From assembly GCA_030674155.1 (NCBI GenBank), contig CM060335.1:52244040-52274532 (forward strand): 30,493 nucleotides of DNA. The letters run 5' to 3'. The notes under the pieces were generated by a model. It had not been told where the DNA came from and searched no databases. It worked only from the letters and a program-made list of their open reading frames with translations. Both the position numbers and the translations under genes were made by a program. This document shows, piece by piece, positions 23,512-30,365 of this stretch (position 1 is its first letter; every line of letters begins with the position of its first letter). The stretch is from Stramonita haemastoma. Taxonomy: Eukaryota; Mollusca; Gastropoda; Neogastropoda; Muricidae.

Positions 23512-25533
23512 CCTATCTATCTATCTATATCTATCTATCTATATATATATATATAAACAAAAATGACAACCTACTTCTTTGACAGCTTCTTTGGGAGCGG
23601 TGTCTGTCTTCTTGTTGCCGCCAGCCTCTTTGCTCTTGCTGGACTGCGCGAACATGGTGGCAATGCTGCCTTTGGGTTCTGCCTTCTTGCCCTTGCTGCC
23701 TCGCGGCTCTGGGGCCTCTGCTGCTTTAAGGGGGCCTGCTCCGTTTGTCTGCTTCAGTATCAGCACAAGGAAAGAGCGGGCAAAACTCAATGTCAAATTG
23801 TTACAGTTTATGAATCAAAACATTTTTACAGCATTGCAGTGAAAATGATAAATTATCACAGTTTATGAAGTAAAACAATATTAAATTATTGCAGTCTGTT
23901 AAGGAAAACAATGTTAAATTGTCACAGTTTACAAATCAAAACATTTTTACAACATTGCAGTGAAAATGATAAATTATCACAGTTTATGAATTAAAACAAT
24001 GTTTAACTATCAACTTTTCTTATTGAAACAATGTTGAATTGTCCCAGTTTATGAATTAAAACAATGTGATACTATCCCCTTTTCTTCATGAAAACAATGT
24101 TGAATTGTCCCAGTTTATGACTTAAAACTATCTTACTTTAACATCGAGTAAAAAAAATGCACCGTGTAAGTTTCACTCCCCCCCTCCTCTACCCCCCTCC
24201 TTTTCATTCCGTGGCTAGAACTCCAAGGTTCACCAATGGAGATATTTTTTGCATTATGTGACTGCTCCCCCCCCCCCCCCCCCCCCCCCCCACCAATTTA
24301 GGTAACAGCAGTCGGGACTTCAGGGATGATGTCTAAACATGACACCTGTGTGCATGAGTTTTTGAAATTCTGTCATCCATTCCTACTGGCACGAAATGGC
24401 CTACTCTTTCAAAAGGTCGGACAGGTTTTAACCTGTGCGGAGGATGTTCTGTGTGCATTTGGGTGGGTGGGTAGGTAGGTAAATTAGGTAGGTAGATAGG
24501 TAGGTAGGTAGGCAGGTGGGTGTGCCTGCAGTGTGCAGGTGGCCTTTACCTGTGCCCCTGCCTTGCTGCTGCTGCTGCTTCTGTCCTCACTGCTCTGGGC
24601 ACTGACTGCTTTATCAGGTGAGGCTGTTTTCCTGCAGGGCTGACGGCGAGGGACCTCCGCACGCTGGCAATGTATACTGCTGTACCTGCCACAGTATGTC
24701 ACATATATAGATATATATATAATATATACTGCTGTACCTGCCACAGTATGTCAGATATATAGATATATATATAATATATACTGCTGTACCTGCCACAGTA
24801 TGTCAGATATATATATAATATATACTGCTGTACCTGCCACAGTATGTCACATATATAGATATATAATTATATATATAAAGGTAAAGGTGTCTCATAACCT
24901 GTGTGGTCGTAGGGGAGCGAGGCGTCAGAGACCTCAGCTTCTCTAAGGGGCCAGCATATTGAGGGCGGTGCCCATCTCTCCTCTTCCTCGCTGCTTTACC
25001 TTCCCTGACCCTAAAGAGGCTAGGTACCCATTTACAGCTGGGTGGACTGGGGGGACAGTACTGAAGCCAAGGCGCGCAAACGGTCACCCATCCAACATGG
25101 TAACCACACTTGATGCTGCTTAACCTTGGCTGGGGGAAAGCGAGTGCTCTGACCACTGAGCTACCCTGTCCCCTGTCTCTATAAGTGTCTTTATAAGAAA
25201 AGAAACTGCTCAATGATTTCAGGCAGGGACATTCTAACAGACCAGAAGAATTAATCTCTTACCCATGTATACAAAGCATAATCAAACTGATTAGATTATC
25301 AGATTAAACAGCGTCTGCATATTTTGACCACTATTTTCCCGCTCAGTTTTAAGGCATTTATGTAAATAAAAAAAAACCCAACAAGAGATTTAGAAATAAA
25401 AATTAAGTAAATTTTTCAACTTACTTGTTGCAGTCTGCCATGTTCTCTCGAACTCCGTCATAGTCTGTTGTATACAGGGAATTTGAATCCTGGAAAATAT
25501 CAACCATTACACTAGCATATAATAAATAGATAA

Positions 25534-25564
<31 letters not shown>

Positions 25565-27451
25565 AATATAACCCATCCCCGAAAATGGAATGTGGTGACC
25601 TTGGGTCACATACACAAAACCTCCCCATTGGAGAACCCCCCAGAGCCCCAGCCCAGGAATGACAACCAAAAAATCCAAGGTTCTTAACCCCTTCACTGCT
25701 ATCCTATTTTGCTCGGGCACATGCTGGATGAAACAGAGATCGTTGAATCATGACAAACAGCGATCGTCAACTGAGCATTGCTGGCGATGGTTTCTGTGAA
25801 GAACGCTGTTTGTCAACAGCGCAGTAAAGAGGTTAAACTACGTAATATTGCTACTGAAGTAGAACCTGTTCGTCAACAGCGCAGTGAAGAGGTTAAACTA
25901 CGTAATATTGCTACTGAAGTAGAACGCTGTTCGACAACAGCGCAGTGAAGAGGTTAAACTACGTAATATTCTACTGAAGTAGAACGCTGTTCGTCAACAG
26001 CGCAGTGAAGAGGTTAAACTACATAATATTGCTACTGAAGTAGTTGTCAATGTTAGTTGTCCAGGTTATTGTTATGTCTTTTGTTACTGTTTATTACTTT
26101 TTGGTGCTTTTCCTTTTATTTTATGTGAATGTTGTTGTTATGTGGGATTACTTGCAGCTGTTTAGATTGCAAAGAATTTCATTACATGTGTAACCTGTTA
26201 TGTGAAAAATTGGATCTCTCTTTTTAAAATTTTTATTAAATGCATACATAAATCCTGCCGCCGCGGTAGTCAAGTGGTTAGGGCATTGGATTCGTAATCT
26301 AAAGGTTGCGGGTTTGATCCCAGCTTTCGGCTATGGCGTTGTGCCCTTGGAAAAGGCACTCTACGGCTATTTTCTCACCCCACCCAGGTGTAAAAGGGGT
26401 ACCAACCTCGTGTTGGGGGTTAACCCTGCGGTAGACTGGCGTCCTATCCAGAGGGGAGTCTATGACTCTCAGTCGCTTAACGCCACAGAAACCGGGATAA
26501 GCACCGGCCTGATGAGCCTTAGGCTCAGGACAGACTTTAACTCAACTAACATACATCCTTTCCAATTTCAGCACCGACTCACCTTGAGGCAGCAGCGCTG
26601 GATGCTGTAGACATGGCAGCTGGTCACGGTGGTCAGCTGCTGACGCGTTGTCTCCAGGTCCTCTTCACCCACCACCACACACCTGTGCTCCTGCACACCA
26701 CATCATGTCATCCACATCACATAATGTCACATCACCCATCACCACACACCTGTGCTCCTGCACACCACATCACATTATGTTACACCGCATCACATCATAC
26801 CACATCACACCAAACCATGTCACATCACATCATACCACATCACACCAAACCATGTCACATCACATCACACCACATCACACCAAACCATGCCACATCACAT
26901 CATACCACATCACACCAAACCATGTCACATCACATCATCCACATGTCACACCATCCACATGTCACATCACATCATCCACATGTCACATCGCATCATCCAC
27001 ATGTCACATCACATCATCCACATAATCCACATGTCGCACATCACATCACATCCCACCACATCCCACCACCCACCACATCACACACCACATCACACATGCT
27101 TTAATCCATTTAATAAAAAAAAAACTTACAAAAACAAATCAATCCCTCTATTAAATATTTCCCCTGGAATGCTTTCCTAATTTATTATAAAAAAAAAAAA
27201 TTGGATTTGGGAATTATGTTTACAACAAAACAGCAGAAAAGAAAAATGAAGCACCAAATCAACAGGCCAGTAAACACAGAAAAAGAAAAGAAGTTTTCCA
27301 AACCAGATGTCCATTATCGCCCTTGAACAATCCAGCCACAAAGTAGGTGGCGTTGACCTCCTTGTCTTTCTTCCTCTGCTGTTGAAGGAAGGTGTACAGC
27401 AACCTGTTGACAACATCCAACAATAATCAGCATAGGAGCACACACACACAA

Positions 27452-27516
<65 letters not shown>

Positions 27517-29069
27517 ATGGGACAGCCTAGTGGTCAGGACATTGCGCTTGCAATTTGATGACCCAGGTTCGATTCCTGTTCGAAGGGATTTTTCTCCTGG
27601 AGTTAACATCAGTGCCTACTCCACTCCCCCCAAAAGTCCTTCAGATGAGACTATAAACTGAGGCCCCGTGTGCGAACGCACACAGAACATCTTGCGCACA
27701 CATTATATCCTGTTCCGCTTTTCGTAAGAGTAGGCCATTGTGTGACGGTGGGAACAGATAAAATTTACAAAACTGCATACATACGGGTCTGGGTGTAAAA
27801 AAAGCATATGATTGCTTATTCCGTTATCCTCAATATAAAAAAAACAAACATGTGATGAAAATATCAACGACCCAACGTGAAATTTGTTAGTTCAGTTTTG
27901 TTTTTTTGTTCTTCAGCTAGAGCTGATGCTCACCAAAGGTGAGATTTTTCAGCATGCAACTCTTTTTGCCCACCATTAAGTAAGGGTAGACACGGGTCCA
28001 AAAGTGCCCCAAACCATGTTTTTTTAAGAATAAAAAATTGCTGGATATATTTATGAAGCTGTCCATGTGTGAATTTAAACAATTCAGGTTGTAAAAATGT
28101 CTGTAGAAACAGGTTACTTCAACTTGTTATGATAAAAAGGTTTAGGAGTTTGAAACATTGCAGAAAACTGAGTAATTCTTTGATTTTTACGCTTTACAAC
28201 TGATGCCCTTTCATTATATGGCATAACTTTTAACATGGGCTTGTAAACAAAATTTCAGAAAGACATTAGACTTATTGTAACATTTATAATTTACAAAGAT
28301 CTAACTTCTAAGTGACATACCTTTTGGCTTGATTTACATGAATTTTCAACGTCAGGCTTAGCCATTTGCAAGTCACCTGAAACACACAAATTAACATGCC
28401 AAATCAATCATCAGACACTATTTCACAGAAAAAAAGGACTTCATTCACAACTTTAATCAAACTTGAAAATTACTATGATCTTCTCATGATACATCCTCAT
28501 GATCCTGACTTTAGTTTATATAATACTCAGTACTCTACTAAGAAGCCATTCAAATGATTTATACTCTTAAACTTATATCCAACAAATCTATAGATATTAG
28601 TTTAATAAATAAAATAAGAGTTTAAAATTTAATTTTAAAAAGTATATCAATCGATGGTAACCACTGATGATAATTTCTTACACCCATTCCAACTTTATAT
28701 CTCAGTTTGTCTTTTTTTTTCTCCCCCCCATCCTTAACATACAAACAGCAAATGTTGCATATGGGGTGATCCAGAAGGATGTTAAGCCCTAGATAAATAT
28801 TTTTTCATTTTTCTTTTATAGTATTAGTAATATTAATAAATACAATTTGTAATCATTACACTTTTACAGCATGTGTATGACAAATACCACAATGATGCCA
28901 TCAGCCCCTCCCCCACCGACCAAATTAACTTGTGGCACAAACTCAACTACATAGTAGATCATGCGCACTGACGGTGAGTTTGGACTTAACTTCAGCTGTC
29001 AAAAAAAGTTTTCTGACAAAATCCACATAATCATAATAATGCTAAGCAAAAGATTACAACATTAATAAA

Positions 29070-29143
<74 letters not shown>

Positions 29144-29443
29144 TGTGTGTCACTGTGTGTGTGTGTGTGTGTGTGTGTACACATGTGTGTGTGTTATAGG
29201 TGGGTTTACCCCCATCTTTTGTTTACTCTATAAAAATCTATTCTTTTATGTCAAGGCTTAATAATTTTGTAAATTTTGTCATGTTTCCATTTAAACGAAT
29301 GGCCTGTTCTTCCAAAAAGTAGAACAGGTTTTAGCATAAATGTCCACGAGATGTTCTGCATACTTTTGCACATGTGGCTTTGGTCTTAAGTCTCACCTGA
29401 AGCCAGTGAAGGACTCTGTGTGTGAGTGTGTGTGTGTGTGTGT

Positions 29444-29481
<38 letters not shown>

Positions 29482-29857
29482 GTGTGTCACTGTGTGTGTA
29501 TGTGTGTGTGACTGAGTGAGTGTGCGTGCATGCGTGCGTTTGAGCGTGTGTCACTGTCACTGTCAATCAGAGTGTTTGTGTGTGGTCAGGTCAACATGTA
29601 ATTTGTGGTATTGAGTTTTATGCCCTTAATTAAAATTCTAGGCTGGGACTGACAAAAACAAAAAAATGCATGGTGCCTTCTATTACTAAACCATATAAAA
29701 TCTGCATAAGCATGGTATGGTATGTTGGTATAATTAGAAAGGTTTAATTAGCGTATGTTACTACTGTTACTAAGGCCAACTTTGGGCGTATGCAATGCTG
29801 AAATTTTCATGTTTAAAAATATATGACGCCAATACTAGTAAGTAATAGTAAGATAAA

Positions 29858-29915
<58 letters not shown>

Positions 29916-30224
29916 GATTGCCCATCTTACGCTGTCTTGGAATTTAATTCTGGGTTTTTTAAACTTGTGTACTCTGGGGAACCGAAACGGAAAGCTGAAA
30001 AACAACATTTTTGTAACGTCTTCAGATTCCCAAAGTCAAAGCCGTACACGTGAGCAAAGACCAACTATACGCTGTTCTTGGTTATCTGTGATAGAAATAC
30101 CCTAACAGTCATGAAAACAATACCGAAAATGACTTACAATTTTGTTTTCATCGTGTACAAACTCATCGATATTGTCCAGGCAGAGAGAATCTGACGCCAT
30201 TTTTACTTCCCGCGATTTCGCCAT
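15942..30224 (-). CDS. POLD3: POLD3, DNA polymerase delta subunit 3 (14 coding exons, complete)
   Basis: Accessory subunit (p66/PolD3) of nuclear DNA polymerase delta. It binds POLD2, tethers the polymerase to PCNA, and in vertebrates also serves polymerase zeta and break-induced replication. I joined 14 exons with GT-AG borders and consistent phases into a 1422-nt CDS of 473 residues, against about 466 in human. Residues 1-150 match the winged-helix POLD2-binding region ([41 protein letters not shown]). Residues 243-262 hold the FF motif equivalent to the REV1-interacting region (VMDFFANAK). KKRRRRRIK at 316-324 is a likely [23 protein letters not shown] starts at 397. The C-terminus carries a PIP box, QTSLTSFF, at 463-470. 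Introns range from 534 to 1761 nt and are full of repeats. Exons were placed by family recall and splice logic, without an alignment tool. Confidence 0.97.
16031..16215. repeat. 45-bp repeat of the POLD3 exon 14 acceptor
   Basis: Four 45-bp units, with acceptors TTTCAG|CC ahead of 16031, 16076, 16121 and 16166 on the minus strand. The unit is 15 codons and stays open into exon 14. Each unit also holds a donor-like GTGAGTGAGGTAAC. Confidence 0.94.
16455..17000. repeat. 29-bp minisatellite in POLD3 intron 13
   Basis: About 17 units of 29 bp (ATCATTCTCCACTAAAAAAC core) in two alternating variants (CCTGCCC and CCCCCAA), downstream of the exon 13 donor. It does not include the donor itself. Confidence 0.95.
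17030..17142 (-). CDS. POLD3: POLD3 coding exon 13
   Basis: Completes Val, then [20 protein letters not shown] and an Ala/Lys/Pro tail. It matches VTEKVYESESCTDSEEE of the family. The acceptor GTGTGCAG lies after a long (TG)n minisatellite. The donor is GCT|GTGAGT. Confidence 0.95.
17150..17735. repeat. CA-rich minisatellite upstream of POLD3 exon 13
   Basis: Units built from CACACACACAGACACACAGG and TTTCA(C/T)CA, of irregular length, within intron 12 and reaching almost to the exon 13 acceptor. In the transcript it is UG-rich. Confidence 0.93.
17890..18062 (-). mobile_element. SINE family A fragment, reverse, in POLD3 intron 12
   Basis: Recognisable words CCCCCATGTGCATGCTGTTT, ATAAAAGCGGAATGAG and GACCTCAGTACACAGTCTCC. 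It has no head and is diverged. Confidence 0.75.
18125..18343 (-). CDS. POLD3: POLD3 coding exon 12
   Basis: Completes Glu, then [20 protein letters not shown]..., a Pro/Glu/Ser-rich segment. A basic run ([12 protein letters not shown]) follows, then the conserved [10 protein letters not shown]. The acceptor is GTGACAG|AAATGG and the donor ATGG|GTGAGT. The Pro/Ser/Glu composition agrees with the SPSPPPPPSPP...RKRKRVLKSKTYLD stretch of the family. Confidence 0.95.
18455..18500. repeat. Distal detached copy of exon 11 end plus donor
   Basis: On the minus strand this reads like the end of exon 11 (AGGACGATAAAGAATGAC, then the [13 protein letters not shown] segment) with a donor-like GAAG|GTAGTA. 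A SINE separates it from the main 41-bp array. Confidence 0.85.
18511..18894 (-). mobile_element. SINE with family A body and family B tail, reverse, in POLD3 intron 11
   Basis: On the minus strand: truncated head with GGTTCTGGGTTCGTACCCAG, family A type 1 body, GACACCATCCCTGAGG, then the family B tail (GGCGCTGCACTTGTGGCGAC ... GAAATCTGTGACAAAGTGG) and (TA)n. It sits between two parts of the exon 11 donor repeat. Confidence 0.9.
18895..19925. repeat. 41-bp minisatellite carrying the POLD3 exon 11 donor
   Basis: About 25 tandem copies of a 41-bp unit. On the minus strand each holds the 3' end of exon 11 (GACTTGTTTG..AGCAGTGAAGAAG) followed by GTAATGGATAAAGAAG, so each carries a copy of the donor. 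Edge copies have GCTGCTGTC and inner ones GCTGAC. A further edge copy lies at 18455-18500, separated by a SINE. Confidence 0.96.
19895..19969 (-). CDS. POLD3: POLD3 coding exon 11 (NLS)
   Basis: Encodes [20 protein letters not shown] then SSEE plus one base. It matches the RKKRRRIKLPESDSSEDE region of vertebrate POLD3. The acceptor is TGTCTGCAG and the donor GAAG|GTAATG. About 34 nt of exon end plus the donor are repeated about 25 times downstream, and a separate minisatellite abuts the acceptor. Confidence 0.94.
19975..20710. repeat. 33-bp and 29-bp minisatellite abutting the exon 11 acceptor
   Basis: About 17 units of 33 bp (CAGACAACATGCACTGACAC...) from 19975 to 20535, then shorter 29-bp variants to 20710. 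On the minus strand each unit resembles the native 3' splice site (TGTTGTCTGTATT[T/C]AG). The 33-bp period is a multiple of three, so it yields a 209-codon open frame of 11-residue repeats in a different frame from exon 11. That frame is an artefact. Confidence 0.93.
21087..21115 (-). CDS. POLD3: POLD3 coding exon 10 (29-nt microexon)
   Basis: Completes an Arg codon, then KQSRPAEDS plus one base. The acceptor is CCTTGCAG and the donor TTCAG|GTATGT. Its phases join exon 9 to exon 11 exactly, and the acidic EDSDSDD across the junction fits the acidic stretch before the NLS in the family. Confidence 0.82.
21188..21600 (-). mobile_element. SINE family B, reverse, in POLD3 intron 9
   Basis: Tail TATACCACTTATGTCACAGC at the low end. 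Body ACAGAATTTTGCCAGGGACA and CTCATGGTCTAATGGTTGGG. Head with B box GATTCGAACC in reverse at 21528-21537 and ACCACCGACC at the end. Confidence 0.92.
21790..21915. repeat. (TG)n microsatellite
   Basis: TG tract with scattered interruptions in intron 9, about 30 bp beyond the exon 9 donor. Confidence 0.96.
21943..22051 (-). CDS. POLD3: POLD3 coding exon 9 (variable linker)
   Basis: After completing an Ala codon it encodes [20 protein letters not shown] then [15 protein letters not shown] plus two bases. This is a low-complexity Lys/Ala/Pro/Glu linker as in this part of the family. The acceptor is GTCTCTGCAG and the donor CAGAG|GTGGGG. Confidence 0.9.
22480..22790 (-). mobile_element. SINE family A, diverged, reverse, in POLD3 intron 8
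   Basis: Tail TCCAGTTCCCGTGTGTATGC, body GTTAACTCCAGGGAAAACCC, and B-box-like GGGATCGAACCCCGG in reverse at 22718-22732. An additional tRNA-like head relic, CCTAGTGGTTAGAGTATCAC, lies at 22389-22408. Confidence 0.8.
22908..23165. repeat. Simple repeats flanking exon 8
   Basis: Poly-G at 22911-22925, (CT)n at 22953-22973 and (CA)n from 23045 to 23165 closely bracket the 61-nt exon 8. Confidence 0.95.
22980..23040 (-). CDS. POLD3: POLD3 coding exon 8 (FF / REV1-interacting motif)
   Basis: Encodes [20 protein letters not shown] plus one base. The FF motif (residues 255-256) corresponds to the MSNFF motif that binds the REV1 C-terminal domain in vertebrate POLD3. The acceptor TGTTACAG is preceded by a (TG)n tract. 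The donor is CAG|GTAAGA, with a (CT)n tract in the intron just after it. Confidence 0.95.
23222..23560. repeat. AACAAAAGGACCTC repeats and (CTAT)n in POLD3 intron 7
   Basis: TGTATACAAACAAAAGGACC recurs at about 23262 and 23350, with a degraded copy near 23397. (CTAT)n at 23479-23540 grades into (TA)n. Confidence 0.85.
23575..23748 (-). CDS. POLD3: POLD3 coding exon 7
   Basis: Fifty-eight codons of Lys/Ala/Pro-rich linker containing [15 protein letters not shown], the counterpart of the PKGIMGMFASKAAAK motif in vertebrate POLD3. The acceptor is a NAGNAG pair (GAAGCAG), so the exon may start at 23751 with one extra Gln. The donor is GAA|GTAGGT in phase 0. Confidence 0.92.
23790..24130. repeat. 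Diverged AT-rich tandem repeat in POLD3 intron 6
   Basis: Repeated words CAGTTTATGAATTAAAACAA and ACATTTTTACA(G/A)CATTGCAG recur with a period of roughly 50-60 bp. The copies are more diverged than in the other arrays. Confidence 0.75.
24305..24460 (-). mobile_element. SINE family A fragment, reverse, in POLD3 intron 6
   Basis: GGGATGATGTCTAAACATGA and CACCTGTGTGCATG, followed by CACGAAATGGCCTACTCTTT. It is truncated before the head and followed by (GGTA)n at 24462-24515. Confidence 0.8.
24550..24685 (-). CDS. POLD3: POLD3 coding exon 6
   Basis: The first base completes a Lys codon, then [14 protein letters not shown], matching KFSAIQCAAAVPR of the family. A variable Ser-rich linker follows ([15 protein letters not shown]). 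The acceptor GTGGCAG|GTACAGCAG is the innermost of four tandem copies of the same acceptor. The donor is CAG|GTAAAG. Confidence 0.94.
24672..24865. repeat. Four-copy repeat of the POLD3 exon 6 acceptor
   Basis: GCTGTACCTGCCACAGTATG occurs at 24679, 24731, 24783 and 24827 (spacing 52, 52, 44). On the minus strand each gives CTGTGGCAG|GTACAGCAGTATA, the exon 6 acceptor plus its first codons. The copies are separated by (TA)n. Confidence 0.95.
24884..25172 (-). mobile_element. SINE family C, reverse copy in POLD3 intron 5
   Basis: On the minus strand it reads GGGTAGCTCAGTGGTCAGAG, then CCAAGGTTAAGCAGCATCAA, GTTGGATGGGTGACCG and a GGTATGAG...ACCTTTACC tail. It is a better preserved copy of the element at 3915-4196. 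Confidence 0.9.
25425..25489 (-). CDS. POLD3: POLD3 coding exon 5
   Basis: Encodes [20 protein letters not shown] then N plus two bases. It matches DSGPLFNTDYD...NLQNC of the family. The acceptor is ATATTTTCCAG and the donor AACAA|GTAAGT. Confidence 0.96.
25800..26045. repeat. 60-bp tandem repeat in POLD3 intron 4
   Basis: Four copies of a 60-bp unit containing GTCAACAGCGCAGTGAAGAG and TTAAACTACGTAATATTGC, with scattered single-base changes. A fifth, degraded version may start near 25700. Confidence 0.93.
26255..26560 (+). mobile_element. tRNA-derived SINE family D in POLD3 intron 4
   Basis: Head GCGGTAGTCAAGTGGTTAGG...GCGGGTTTGATCCCAG is strongly tRNA-like. Its anticodon arm reads TTGGA-TTCGTAA-TCTAA (anticodon CGT, Thr-like). 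The body is CCCTTGGAAAAGGCACTCTA, CACCCAGGTGTAAAAGGGGT and GGCGTCCTATCCAGAGG. It ends about 20 bp before the exon 4 donor, in antisense orientation. Confidence 0.9.
26583..26690 (-). CDS. POLD3: POLD3 coding exon 4
   Basis: Thirty-six codons, [19 protein letters not shown] then [17 protein letters not shown], matching the CHKVAVVRED...ASIHVYSIQKAMLK segment of the family. The donor is AAG|GTGAGT. The acceptor GTGTGCAG|GAG follows about 400 nt of TGATG/TGTGA repeats and has almost no pyrimidine tract. Confidence 0.94.
26697..27095. repeat. CACATCA-type minisatellite upstream of POLD3 exon 4
   Basis: Short repeats of CACATCACATCA, CCATGTCACATC and similar words fill most of intron 3 up to the exon 4 acceptor. 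The transcript strand reads UGAUGUG throughout. Confidence 0.93.
27304..27403 (-). CDS. POLD3: POLD3 coding exon 3
   Basis: Completes an Arg codon, then encodes [20 protein letters not shown] followed by [13 protein letters not shown]. This parallels the family's LYDYVERKRKENS...VTYLVSG...NGH segment. The acceptor is TTGTCAACAG. The donor CTG|GTTTGG is weak but is the only one that keeps phase 0 into exon 4. Confidence 0.92.
27440..27512. repeat. (CA)n microsatellite
   Basis: CA tract immediately before the SINE head at 27513. Confidence 0.97.
27513..27840 (+). mobile_element. SINE family A, type 2, best preserved copy, in POLD3 intron 2
   Basis: Head GATGGGACAGCCTAGTGGTC with B box GGTTCGATTCC at 27566-27576. 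Body GTTAACATCAGTGCCTACTC, a perfect hairpin at 27668-27683, and tail AAAACTGCATACATACGGGT. Confidence 0.94.
27841..28320. other. POLD3 intron 2, AT-rich single-copy part
   Basis: No repeat, exon or structured element recognised. Confidence 0.6.
28321..28376 (-). CDS. POLD3: POLD3 coding exon 2
   Basis: Encodes [18 protein letters not shown] plus two bases (phase 2). It matches the family segment around TYKWLSYTLGVHVNQAKQ. The acceptor is TTCAG and the donor AAAAG|GTATGT. Confidence 0.96.
28377..29065. other. POLD3 intron 1, AT-rich single-copy part
   Basis: No repeat, exon or RNA gene recognised. Confidence 0.6.
29070..29195. repeat. (TG)n microsatellite with TGTCAC interruptions
   Basis: TG tract in intron 1, interrupted twice by GTCACTG. 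Confidence 0.96.
29262..29412 (-). mobile_element. SINE family A fragment, reverse, in POLD3 intron 1
   Basis: AATTTTGTAAATTTTGTCAT, AATGGCCTGTTCTTCC and GTAGAACAGGTTTTAGCATA match the family A body. It is truncated on the head side, where (TG)n begins. Confidence 0.8.
29413..29585. repeat. (TG)n-rich tract
   Basis: TG repeat with GTCACTG words similar to those in the tract at 29070-29195. Confidence 0.93.
29860..29914. repeat. (CT)n microsatellite
   Basis: About 26 CT units in POLD3 intron 1. Confidence 0.98.
30138..30224 (-). CDS. POLD3: POLD3 coding exon 1 (start)
   Basis: Encodes up to 29 residues and ends at ATT|GTAAGT in phase 0. Two in-frame ATGs exist. The first (30224) follows an in-frame TAA by two codons and would add MAKSREVK. 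The second (30200, context aaaATGg) gives [14 protein letters not shown], which aligns with the usual N-terminus of the family (MADQLYLENIDEF in human). The second is probably the main start because the eight extra codons overlap an E2F-like promoter motif. With it the protein is 465 residues. Confidence 0.93.
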
Positions 30225-30365
30225 CTGAAGTTAATGCCCTTGACAGAGTCACATACTGCTCCCCCTTTAGCGTTCCGGGTAGTAGAATGTTTACATTGGT
30301 AACGGGTTCTTTTTCCTTTTGTGTTTATGTATTTGTTTTCATTTATTAATTCTTTTATTTCGAGG
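30225..30365 (-). promoter_or_regulatory. POLD3 core promoter region
   Basis: Only about 140 bp separate the first ATG from a SINE. On the minus strand this contains CCAAT (30295-30299) and an ETS core CCGGAA (30273-30278) with no TATA box, typical of housekeeping promoters. An E2F-like TTCCCGCG lies at 30206-30213, inside the possible N-terminal extension. E2F control would suit an S-phase replication gene. This is read from motifs only. Confidence 0.5.

Noticed and set aside
25020..25150. A 5S rRNA gene on the minus strand
   Set aside because: Only the internal promoter region resembles 5S rRNA. It is preceded by a tRNA-like arm and followed by SINE body.
26255..26330. A functional tRNA-Thr(CGT) gene
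   Set aside because: The cloverleaf is degenerate, and the tRNA-like part continues directly into a SINE body, so it is a retroposon head.
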